A stretch of 5,237 bases of DNA, taken from Clostridia bacterium (GTDB lineage: Bacteria > Bacillota > Clostridia > Christensenellales > Aristaeellaceae). Of the stretch, positions 1-5,227 are shown piece by piece. Each line of letters starts with the position of its first letter. Position 1 is the stretch's first letter. A program made the translations under genes and the position numbers. The stretch is taken from the NCBI GenBank assembly GCA_017458865.1, contig JAFSZW010000225.1, positions 1-5,237 on the forward strand. The letters run 5' to 3'. The notes beneath the pieces are model-generated. The model had not been told where the DNA came from. It saw only the letters and a program-made list of their open reading frames with translations, and did not search any database.

Positions 1-656
1 ACATACGCCAGTGCGCGAATAGCACCGCGTGCGAAGATCTCCCGATCCTCGGCCCGGTGCCGGATTTCGAGTTCTTCCTTCTCACCGTAGAAGAACACCC
101 GGTGTTCACCGGCAACCGTGCCGCCGCGCAGTGCGTGCATGCCAATCTCATTGCCGCGTGCGCCCACGATACCGCTGCGCCCATCAATGACCGGATGGCT
201 GCCCTCCGGGTTTACACTGGCCAGCAGGGACTTTGCCGTCCCGCTGGGCGCATCCACTTTCATCCGGTGATGCGTTTCCACGATCTCAATGTCAAAGCCC
301 TCAAGCACCTTTGCTGCCTCGCGAACAAGCCGGTTCATGACGGTGACGCCCGTCGAATAGTTGCTGGCATAAACGATCGGGATGTGTTGAGATGCCTCGC
401 GGATGCTTGCCACCTGCTCATCTGTGTATCCTGTCGTTCCGATGACCAGCGGGAAATGATCCCGCCTGGCACGCGCAAGCAGCGCATCAAGATTGCCGGG
501 ATAGGAAAAGTCTATCGCCGCACCGATATGCTCAAGATCATCAATGGAGGCGGCATCCCCCGGTCCAACCATTCCGGCCAGTTCATAGCCGGCCTCAGCC
601 GAAAGCCTGGCGAGGATTTTGCCCATCCGGCCGTTTCCTACGATTGCGACTCTCAT
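1..656 (-). CDS. dapB: 4-hydroxy-tetrahydrodipicolinate reductase DapB, partial (3' end off the left edge)
   Basis: This cytoplasmic enzyme reduces hydroxytetrahydrodipicolinate to tetrahydrodipicolinate with NAD(P)H, the step after DapA on the way to diaminopimelate and lysine. I translated it by hand: 218 complete codons are visible and no stop is reached. Seen: a Rossmann glycine loop GNGRMG (residues 7-12), DFS (49-51), GTTG (73-76), SNYSTGV (98-104), the family signature ETHHRMKVDAPSGTA (127-141) with the catalytic-type His129/His130 and Lys133, and RGGTVAGEH (177-185) followed by HRAEDREIFARGAI. The compact N-terminal region and these motifs resemble the short DapB of Staphylococcus aureus (about 240 residues), so perhaps 20-30 residues are missing; this comparison is from memory. 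The ATG overlaps the dapA stop as ATGA, and a GGAGG site 7 nt upstream lies inside dapA codons, so translational coupling is likely. NADH versus NADPH preference cannot be decided by eye. Confidence 0.96.
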   Translation of the reverse strand, partial: MRVAIVGNGRMGKILARLSAEAGYELAGMVGPGDAASIDDLEHIGAAIDFSYPGNLDALLARARRDHFPLVIGTTGYTDEQVASIREASQHIPIVYASNYSTGVTVMNRLVREAAKVLEGFDIEIVETHHRMKVDAPSGTAKSLLASVNPEGSHPVIDGRSGIVGARGNEIGMHALRGGTVAGEHRVFFYGEKEELEIRHRAEDREIFARGAIRALAY

Positions 657-1528
657 TTGAGCACCTCCAGCGCTTTCCGCACGCGCTCTCGGCCAGCAGG
701 GCTGATTTCGCACAGCGGCAGGCGATACGGACCGACCTCAAGGCCCATCTGGTTCATGGCCTCTTTGACCGGGATCGGGTTCACCTCGCAGAAGAGAGCG
801 TCGATCAGGTCGAGATATTTGAGCTGAATGGCGCGCGCCTTCTCTGTATCACCGGCAAAGTAAGCTGCCGTCAGTTCATGCACCTGTGCCGGAATGACGT
901 TGGAAAGAACGGAGATGACACCGGAGCCGCCCAGGCTCAGGAACGGGACGATCATGTCGTCATTGCCGGAGAACATGGCAAAGTCGTCGCCGAGCAGCTT
1001 TGCGACATGCGCCGCATAGCTGATGTTTCCGCTGGCCTCCTTGATGGCCACCACGTTCGGATGCTTGGCAAGCCTTGCCACGCAGGCCGGGCTGATGGAG
1101 CAGCCTGTCCGTCCGGGCACGTTATAGAGCACAATGGGGATGTCCACCTGATCACCGACCGTCGCAAAGTGGCGGTACATACCCTCCTCATTTGCCTTGT
1201 TATAATAAGGCGTGATCAGGAGAACGGCATCCGCGCCCATCTTCCTGTAGCGGATGGTCTTTTCAAGCTGCGTCTGGGTGCTGTTGGAGCCGGCGCCGCA
1301 GATAATGGGAATGCGGCCATTTGCTACCTCAATCACGCACTCTGCGACAGCATCATCCTCTTCATGGCTCATTGTGCTGCTCTCGCCTGTCGTCCCGAGA
1401 GCGACGATGCCGTCAATGCCCTCCTGGATCTGCCATTCGACCAGTTCGCGCAGTTTCTCAAAATTGACCGAGCCGTCCTCATGGAACGGTGTCACTAAAG
1501 CGGTGTATGCACCTTTTTGCAGTTTCAT
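653..1528 (-). CDS. dapA: 4-hydroxy-tetrahydrodipicolinate synthase DapA
   Basis: This enzyme condenses pyruvate with L-aspartate-4-semialdehyde, the first committed step of diaminopimelate/lysine synthesis. It is a class I (Schiff-base) aldolase with a TIM barrel. From the preferred ATG it is 291 residues, normal for the family. Seen: GTTGES (45-50) with Thr46/Thr47, TPYYN (106-110) with Tyr109, LYNVPGRT (134-141) with Tyr135 and Arg140, and the Schiff-base lysine Lys163 in AIKEASG. These match E. coli Thr44/45, Tyr107, Tyr133, Arg138 and Lys161 with a constant offset of two. Start choice: an in-frame ATG at 1540 would give 295 residues, but its G begins the GGAGG that sits 5 nt before the ATG at 1528, so 1528 is better supported. 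Two of the E. coli lysine-site residues are changed (His56 to Asp58, Glu84 to Thr86), which hints at weak feedback inhibition. It lies downstream of the acetyltransferase gene and overlaps dapB by 4 bp. Confidence 0.97.
   Translation of the reverse strand: MKLQKGAYTALVTPFHEDGSVNFEKLRELVEWQIQEGIDGIVALGTTGESSTMSHEEDDAVAECVIEVANGRIPIICGAGSNSTQTQLEKTIRYRKMGADAVLLITPYYNKANEEGMYRHFATVGDQVDIPIVLYNVPGRTGCSISPACVARLAKHPNVVAIKEASGNISYAAHVAKLLGDDFAMFSGNDDMIVPFLSLGGSGVISVLSNVIPAQVHELTAAYFAGDTEKARAIQLKYLDLIDALFCEVNPIPVKEAMNQMGLEVGPYRLPLCEISPAGRERVRKALEVLK
664..668 (-). promoter_or_regulatory. Ribosome binding site of dapB, inside the end of dapA
   Basis: GGAGG lies within the last codons of dapA (Leu-Glu-Val), 7 nt before the dapB ATG at 656-654. 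It fixes the dapB start and, with the ATGA overlap, suggests that ribosomes finishing dapA reinitiate on dapB. Confidence 0.8.
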
Positions 1529-1533
1529 TTTTG

Positions 1534-1538
1534 CCTCC
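1534..1538 (-). promoter_or_regulatory. Ribosome binding site deciding the dapA start
   Basis: GGAGG is followed by a 5-nt spacer (CAAAA) and the ATG at 1528-1526. The in-frame upstream ATG at 1540-1538 shares its last base with this site and has no purine-rich site of its own, so the shorter reading is favoured. Confidence 0.8.
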
Positions 1539-1566
1539 ATTATAGTCTGGGTCGAGGTTTCCGGGG

Positions 1567-2379
1567 TTACATATCGCGTCCAAGGAGCAGCTCTTCAGTT
1601 CTTATCCATTCAAACTGACAGCGCTTGAGCAGCCGCAGCATGCGCTGATTCCGGCGCTGCGTACGGACCACGAGGTAGGGAACCTTCTGGCCGCTCAGCT
1701 GCAGCAGCACCTCGTCAATGAGCGAGGCTGCGACGCCTCTGCCCCGCCATTTCGGCTCTACGCCAATCATCTGAACAACCGCTTCCTGCTGGGATCCGGT
1801 TACCAGAACTGCGCCGGCAAATTCCGATCCGTACATCACGACCTTTGCCGAAAAGACGGGATTGCGCATCTGATCTGACAGCCATTCCTCCGCGTGCGGC
1901 TCATCCCCAAGGCTTTTAAGCCGCTGGAGAAACTCCTCACGCCTGGCTCTTGTATGCAGGTCCGCATCTTCGCACTTGGTGCCAATCGGCGGATAGTTCT
2001 GCCGCTGTGTCGCATTTTCCTGGATATACCGGACAAAGAGTTCTATGCCGTCCCGGTCATCAAAGCCCATATTGATAAAGTAACTGTACTTCGCCGTATC
2101 CTGAATGGAACAGCGCGTGTACAGTCTGGCAGGCAGATTCTCATTCTCAAGCTTAATCCGCTCCGCACGGGCAACCAGGGCGCCATACAGTGTGTCAATT
2201 GCTGCCGGATGGGCATTTATGGTCATCTCTATATCAAGGGGCCGTTCCTCAAACATCTTCCTGAGAACGCGGAACTCAAGTCCTCCCTGTCCGATTTCCA
2301 CACCCGCATCGTCGATAATCATAAAGCTGTTTTCGCGAAGCGCGGCGCCGACGCCTCTGACAGGCTGGTAGATTCTCAT
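1567..2379 (-). CDS. Two-domain GNAT-family N-acetyltransferase, substrate unknown
   Basis: A predicted 270-residue cytoplasmic protein. The C-terminal half (about 150-268) carries the clearest GNAT signs: a strand VVQMIGVEP followed by the acetyl-CoA pyrophosphate loop RGRGVA (212-217) and helix ASLIDEVLLQL, then VVRTQRRNQRMLRLLKRCQF (237-256), which fits the next conserved strand-helix segment ending in a Cys-x-Phe version of the usual Gly-Phe. The N-terminal half (about 20-120) looks like a degenerate second GNAT unit, with ENLPARLYTRC (80-90) and YFINMGF (100-106) but no acetyl-CoA loop; this is inference. No signal peptide or membrane segment is seen. Start: ATG at 2379 has AAAGGGA 8 nt upstream. 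An in-frame GTG at 2397 would add six residues and has only a weak purine run. It is the first gene of a unit with dapA and dapB, but it is not the hexapeptide-repeat type of acyltransferase (DapD/DapH) used in that pathway, so its link to lysine synthesis is unproven. Confidence 0.85.
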   Translation of the reverse strand: MRIYQPVRGVGAALRENSFMIIDDAGVEIGQGGLEFRVLRKMFEERPLDIEMTINAHPAAIDTLYGALVARAERIKLENENLPARLYTRCSIQDTAKYSYFINMGFDDRDGIELFVRYIQENATQRQNYPPIGTKCEDADLHTRARREEFLQRLKSLGDEPHAEEWLSDQMRNPVFSAKVVMYGSEFAGAVLVTGSQQEAVVQMIGVEPKWRGRGVAASLIDEVLLQLSGQKVPYLVVRTQRRNQRMLRLLKRCQFEWIRTEELLLGRDM

Positions 2380-2424
2380 CCGGATATTCCCTTTCACTTC
2401 TACTCTTTTTCAAATGCACGCGTC

Positions 2425-2453
2425 ATTATACCACACGTTTGAATCCTGTACTA
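2425..2453 (-). promoter_or_regulatory. Candidate extended -10 promoter for the acetyltransferase-dapA-dapB unit
   Basis: TGGTATAAT at 2433-2425 is a perfect -10 hexamer with the TGn extension. The -35 region is poor (TAGTAC at 17 bp, or AGTACA at 16 bp), as is common for extended -10 promoters. Transcription would begin near 2418, giving a leader of about 40 nt before the ATG at 2379. That is too short for a lysine riboswitch or a T-box. It lies downstream of the rplQ terminator, in the right place to start a new transcript. Confidence 0.6.
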
Positions 2454-2543
2454 CCAGTTTTTTTGAGCGTATCCTCAAGCAAATCCGGCGGGACATCGGG
2501 ACAGGCTACGATCACTTATCCCGGCACATGCAGCAATTTGGCA

Positions 2544-2570
2544 TAAAAAAAGTCCCGATGAATCGGGACT
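2544..2570 (-). terminator. Intrinsic terminator of the alpha operon, after rplQ
   Basis: On the minus strand the arms AGTCCCGA and TCGGGACT form a perfect 8-bp stem with a TTCA loop (9 bp if the loop is counted as 2 nt). The stem is followed directly by a T tract (TTTTTTA). It starts 12 nt after the rplQ stop. The A-rich flank exists only on the low-coordinate side, so it works as a classic terminator for minus-strand transcription only. Confidence 0.92.
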
Positions 2571-2581
2571 GATGGTGCAGA

Positions 2582-3094
2582 TTAGATCAGCTCAAGGATG
2601 ACCATCTCAGCTGCGTCACCGCGGCGGGGGCCCTTCTTGATGATGCGGGTGTAGCCGCCGGCACAGTTCTTCTCAGCGTTGCGGGCCTTGTACTTGGGTC
2701 CGATTTCACGGAAGAGCTTCTCAACGACCGGGAACTTAATGTCCTTGGTGCGCTCCTTGTAAGCATGCTTGCTCTCTTTCTCAGTCATGGGAGCAGGAAT
2801 GTTGTAAAGATACGCCATGATGCGGCGACGGGCAGCCAGTTTGCTGGGTGCATCGTTCTGGAACGTCTTCACGACGGACTGACCCTTGTCGTTGTTGATG
2901 GTCTTCTCAACTGATACGTTGTTATCGCATTCCTTGACAGCCAGAGTGATCAGGCGCTCAGCCATGACACGCACCTCTTTGGCTTTCTGCAGGGTCGTTT
3001 CGATACGTCCGTACCAAATAAGATTGGTTACCTGATTGCGCAGCAATGCTTTGCGCTGAGCGGCGGTGCGGCCAAGTTTCCGCTGATTTGCCAT
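2582..3094 (-). CDS. rplQ: 50S ribosomal protein L17 (bL17), enlarged form
   Basis: L17 is a large-subunit protein located near the exit of the nascent peptide tunnel. Family core seen: RKLGRTAAQRKALLRN (5-20), IETTLQKAKEVRVMAERLITLA (31-52), KLAARRRIMAYL (85-96), VVEKLFREIGPKYKAR (123-138), GGYTRIIKKGPRRGDAAEM (146-164) and the end ILELI. At 170 residues it is much longer than the E. coli (127) and typical Bacillus (about 120) proteins. The extra length sits in three places: about 25 residues around 56-82, about 18 residues around 97-120, and a few residues (AEKNCA) at 140-145. The inserts are lysine-, asparagine- and glutamate-rich, in keeping with surface extensions. The reading frame is intact throughout, so this is a lineage form and not a damaged gene. 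Start ATG has GAGGAGG 6 nt upstream. It is the last gene of the alpha operon. Confidence 0.97.
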   Translation of the reverse strand: MANQRKLGRTAAQRKALLRNQVTNLIWYGRIETTLQKAKEVRVMAERLITLAVKECDNNVSVEKTINNDKGQSVVKTFQNDAPSKLAARRRIMAYLYNIPAPMTEKESKHAYKERTKDIKFPVVEKLFREIGPKYKARNAEKNCAGGYTRIIKKGPRRGDAAEMVILELI

Positions 3095-3100
3095 AATAAT

Positions 3101-3123
3101 CCTCCTCGTTCAGTCTGCCTCCT
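3101..3123 (-). promoter_or_regulatory. Doubled Shine-Dalgarno sequence before rplQ
   Basis: AGGAGG occurs twice on the minus strand, at 3123-3118 and at 3106-3101, with a 17-nt pitch. The second copy, 6 nt from the ATG at 3094, is the functional site. The first has no start codon at a useful distance and may be chance, a standby site or a decoy. Confidence 0.7.
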
Positions 3124-3140
3124 GCAACTACAGTTCCTCA

Positions 3141-3199
3141 CACACGTATGTCCCCGTCTCGATCCCGTAATCGCGGATCGGATCCGGGGACATCATGTG
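3141..3199 (-). other. Long imperfect inverted repeat (RNA hairpin) between rpoA and rplQ
   Basis: A 59-nt region folds on itself. Outer arms CACA/TGTG (3141-3144 with 3196-3199) are followed after a small internal loop by a perfect 9-bp stem, ATGTCCCCG with CGGGGACAT (3148-3156 with 3185-3193). After another internal loop comes CGATCC with GGATCG (3160-3165 with 3175-3180), closed by CG/CG, with one bulged C, and a TAAT tetraloop (3168-3171). The transcript is the minus strand, where no T run follows, so it is not an intrinsic terminator. It does not cover the rplQ ribosome binding site. It may be a processing or stability element, a binding site, or a copy of a dispersed palindromic repeat; the pairing is seen, the role is unknown. 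Confidence 0.7.
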
Positions 3200-3230
3200 C
3201 CCATAGTTCCCTTAGGCAGAGCAGTAATGG

Positions 3231-4169
3231 TTACTCTTCATCTGCGCGAAGCGCCAGGCCAAGTGTTGCCAGCTTCTGCTCAACCTCTTCAAGCGACTTC
3301 TTGCCGAGGTTGCGCACCTTCATCATGTCCTCCTGATTCTTCTGAACCAGTTCGGCCACGCTGTTGATGCCTGCGCGCTTGAGACAGTTGTAGGCGCGGA
3401 CTGAAAGGTCCAGCTCCTCAATCGTCATCTCCAGCACTTTCTCGCGATGATCGTCCTCTTTCTCATTGAACCCGATTGTCACAACCTGGTCCGTGAGATC
3501 CATAAACAGTTTCAGATGTCCGCCCAGAATCTTCGCGGCCGTCGAAATGGCCTCATCCGGCTGGACACTGCCGTCCGTCCACACCTCAAGCGTCAGTCGG
3601 TCAAAGTCGGTTTCCTTACCCACGCGGGTATTCTCCACTTCGTAGTTGACCTTCCTGATCGGCGTAAAGATGGAGTCGGTCGGAATCACGCCAATGGGGG
3701 TTGCCGCCGTCTTGTTGTGGTCGGCGGACACATAGCCCCGGCCCCGCTCAATGGTCAGCGTCATCGTCACATCAGCATCCTCATTGAGGGTAGCGATATG
3801 CAGATCCTGATTGACAATCTCAATCTGATCGTCAATCGCCAGCTGACCGGCGCTCAGCTCGCAGGGGCCTTTCTTGTTGATCGTAATGGTTTTCGGGCCA
3901 TCACAGTAGAGCTTCGCTGAAATCTCTTTCAGGTTCAGAATAATCTCCGCAACATCTTCCTTGACACCTGGGACAGAGGAAAACTCATGTTGAATCCCGT
4001 CAATGCGTATGCTGGTAACAGCTACGCCAGGAAGGGAGGACAGCAGCACCCGACGCAGGGAGTTTCCGAGCGTCTGTCCGAAACCATGCTCCAGCGGCTC
4101 AATGACAAACTTGCCATAGTTATCGTCGACCTGGACCCGATCAATGTGCGGCTTTTCGATTTCGATCAT
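3231..4169 (-). CDS. rpoA: DNA-directed RNA polymerase subunit alpha
   Basis: The alpha subunit dimerises to nucleate RNA polymerase assembly, and its C-terminal domain binds UP-element DNA and activators. The 312-residue length is normal for bacteria (about 310-330). Seen: the N-terminal domain (about 1-230) with HGFGQTLGNSLRRVLLSSLPG (28-48), including the assembly-region arginines Arg39/Arg40, then IERGRGYV (140-147) and the KILGGHLKLFMDL segment (213-225). A short acidic linker NEKEDDHRE (235-243) leads to the C-terminal domain with LSVRAYNCLKRAGI (255-268) and NLGKKSLEEV (287-296). Arg258, Asn261, Cys262, Gly289, Lys291 and Ser292 match E. coli Arg265, Asn268, Cys269, Gly296, Lys298 and Ser299 with a constant offset, so DNA contacts look intact. 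The gene starts 37 bp after rpsD and has its own very strong ribosome binding site; 136 bp follow before rplQ. Confidence 0.99.
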   Translation of the reverse strand: MIEIEKPHIDRVQVDDNYGKFVIEPLEHGFGQTLGNSLRRVLLSSLPGVAVTSIRIDGIQHEFSSVPGVKEDVAEIILNLKEISAKLYCDGPKTITINKKGPCELSAGQLAIDDQIEIVNQDLHIATLNEDADVTMTLTIERGRGYVSADHNKTAATPIGVIPTDSIFTPIRKVNYEVENTRVGKETDFDRLTLEVWTDGSVQPDEAISTAAKILGGHLKLFMDLTDQVVTIGFNEKEDDHREKVLEMTIEELDLSVRAYNCLKRAGINSVAELVQKNQEDMMKVRNLGKKSLEEVEQKLATLGLALRADEE

Positions 4170-4176
4170 TTAATGA

Positions 4177-4188
4177 CTCCTCCTCCTC
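4177..4188 (-). promoter_or_regulatory. Repeated GAG-G ribosome binding site of rpoA
   Basis: GAGGAGGAGGAG, four GAG units, ends 7 nt before the rpoA ATG. It offers several overlapping matches to the 16S 3' end, which could support high translation of alpha relative to its neighbours or simply be an unstable triplet run. Confidence 0.75.
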
Positions 4189-4206
4189 AAAAGATAGATC
4201 AACGGA

Positions 4207-4800
4207 TTAACGAGAATAGAGCTCAACGATCAGGTGCTCCTGGATCGGGCAGTCGATGTCCTCGCGGGCCGGCATGGCTGCGACAGTGCCCGTAAGGGTC
4301 GCCGCATCATAGGTGAGCCACTTGGGGGTAACGACTGACTTGTCGCGCAGCTCCTTGAACATGGTCTGCTCCATGGAGCGCTCGCGTACGGTAATCACAT
4401 CGCCGGCCTTGACGGAGTAGGACGGAATGTCCACTTTCTTTCCGTTGACCTTGATGTGGCCGTGCACGATGATCTGACGCGCCATGCGGCGGGTCTTGGC
4501 CAGGCCAAGGCGATACACCACATTGTCAAGGCGCAGCTCCAGCAGGCGCAGCAGGTTTTCACCGGTGATGCCGCGCATGTTGGCAGCCTTCATGTAGTAG
4601 CGGTGGAACTGCTTCTCCAGCACGCCGTACACGAACTTGACCTTCTGCTTCTCCTTCAGCTGGGTGCCATACTCGGAAACCTTCTTGCGCTTGTTGCCGC
4701 CCGGGTTCCGGTTGGAATGCTTCTTATCATAACCCATAACCACAGGGGAAACGCCGAGGCTACGGCATTTCTTTGCAATGGGCTCTTTATTGTTCGCCAT
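4207..4800 (-). CDS. rpsD: 30S ribosomal protein S4 (uS4), cysteine-poor form
   Basis: S4 is a primary 16S rRNA-binding protein that starts small-subunit assembly and, in known bacteria, often represses its own operon. At 197 residues it is close to the usual 200-206. Seen: SEYGTQLKEKQKVKFVYGVLEKQFHRYY (42-69), ITGENLLRLLELRLDNVVYRLG (78-99), the S4 RNA-binding domain from about 88 to 150 with RMARQIIVHGHIKVNGKKVDIPSY (105-128), and the conserved end EHLIVELYSR. The first 40 residues are unlike the common zinc-type S4: only one cysteine is present there (Cys12) instead of a CxxC cluster, with KKCRSLGVSPVVMGYDKK in its place. It therefore looks like the zinc-free form. It follows rpsK by 25 bp, and AAGGAGG lies 10 nt before the ATG. 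No separate regulatory leader fits in that gap; any S4 autoregulatory site would have to be upstream of the window. Confidence 0.98.
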   Translation of the reverse strand: MANNKEPIAKKCRSLGVSPVVMGYDKKHSNRNPGGNKRKKVSEYGTQLKEKQKVKFVYGVLEKQFHRYYMKAANMRGITGENLLRLLELRLDNVVYRLGLAKTRRMARQIIVHGHIKVNGKKVDIPSYSVKAGDVITVRERSMEQTMFKELRDKSVVTPKWLTYDAATLTGTVAAMPAREDIDCPIQEHLIVELYSR

Positions 4801-4810
4801 TATGCATTGT

Positions 4811-4817
4811 CCTCCTT
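4811..4817 (-). promoter_or_regulatory. Ribosome binding site of rpsD, with long spacing
   Basis: AAGGAGG is separated from the rpsD ATG by 10 nt (ACAATGCATA). That spacer contains an out-of-frame ATG 3 nt from the site, which would read only six codons. The in-frame ATG at 4800 is required for the conserved S4 N-terminus. Confidence 0.75.
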
Positions 4818-4825
4818 ACAAAACC

Positions 4826-5227
4826 TTACACGCGGCGGCGCTTCGGCGGACGGCATCCGTTGTGCGGGATCGGCGTCACGTCTTTGATCATGTTAACCTC
4901 AAGGCCTGCTGCCTGCAGCGAACGAATCGCGGCCTCACGTCCGGAGCCCGGTCCCTTGACATAAACCTCAACCGTTTTGAGGCCATACTCCATCGCGGCC
5001 TTCGCAGCAGTCTCAGCAGCGGTCTGTGCAGCAAACGGCGTAGACTTCTTGCTTCCGCGGAAGCCCAGTCCACCGGCGCTGGCCCAGCTCAGTGCATTGC
5101 CCTGCAGGTCAGTGATGGTAACAATCGTGTTGTTGAAGGAGGAGCGGATATGTGCCGCACCGCGCTCAACGACTTTGCGCTCGCGGCGCTTGCGGGTAGC
5201 TTTTTTCAGCTTCTGCTTAGGTGCCAT
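4826..5227 (-). CDS. rpsK: 30S ribosomal protein S11 (uS11)
   Basis: S11 sits on the 30S platform, where it contacts 16S rRNA near the mRNA exit region together with S7 and S18. At 133 residues it is in the normal range (about 128-133). Seen: a basic N-terminal tail (KQKLKKATRKRRERK, 4-18), HIRSSFNNTIVTITDLQGN (26-44), SAGGLGFRGSKKSTPFAAQ (50-68), VYVKGPGSGREAAIRSL (88-104), and the signature end DVTPIPHNGCRPPKRRRV, including the HNG site that in E. coli S11 carries an isoaspartate. Only 10 nt precede the ATG before the window ends, and no ribosome binding site is visible in them; it may begin just outside. It is the first visible gene of the alpha operon; rpsM would be expected next beyond the right edge. 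Confidence 0.99.
   Translation of the reverse strand: MAPKQKLKKATRKRRERKVVERGAAHIRSSFNNTIVTITDLQGNALSWASAGGLGFRGSKKSTPFAAQTAAETAAKAAMEYGLKTVEVYVKGPGSGREAAIRSLQAAGLEVNMIKDVTPIPHNGCRPPKRRRV

Noticed and set aside
57..827. Plus-strand open reading frame of 256 codons opposite dapB and the end of dapA
   Set aside because: The minus strand encodes DapB with its full signature through this stretch; the plus-strand product is compositionally odd and has no recognisable domain.
644..1498. Plus-strand open reading frame of 284 codons opposite dapA
   Set aside because: It lies almost wholly over dapA, its product resembles no family I know, and the minus-strand frame has all DapA catalytic motifs. 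Long antisense frames are common opposite GC-rich coding sequence.
1539..1544. Perfect TATAAT just before dapA as an internal promoter
   Set aside because: No -35 match at 16-18 bp and no TGn extension; transcription would start inside or after the ribosome binding site. The hexamer is made by the ATG and its flank.
1567..2379. Reading the acetyltransferase as the tetrahydrodipicolinate N-acyltransferase of the lysine pathway
   Set aside because: DapD and DapH are left-handed beta-helix proteins with hexapeptide repeats; this protein has a GNAT loop and no such repeats.
1894..2442. Plus-strand open reading frame of 182 codons opposite the acetyltransferase gene
   Set aside because: The opposite frame holds a clear GNAT acetyl-CoA loop; this one has no family features and runs across the minus-strand promoter.
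2433..2464. tRNA-like 3' end on the plus strand (T-loop-like TTTGAATCC with a mostly pairing stem, then ACTACCAG and a T run)
   Set aside because: The T-stem has a mismatch, the CCA is not at the right distance, and no anticodon arm, D-arm or 5' acceptor strand is found upstream. Probably chance, or at most an unprovable fragment.
4801..4808. Out-of-frame ATG between the rpsD ribosome binding site and the rpsD start as a leader peptide
   Set aside because: It is only 3 nt from the AAGGAGG and reads six codons; no sign of function beyond its position.
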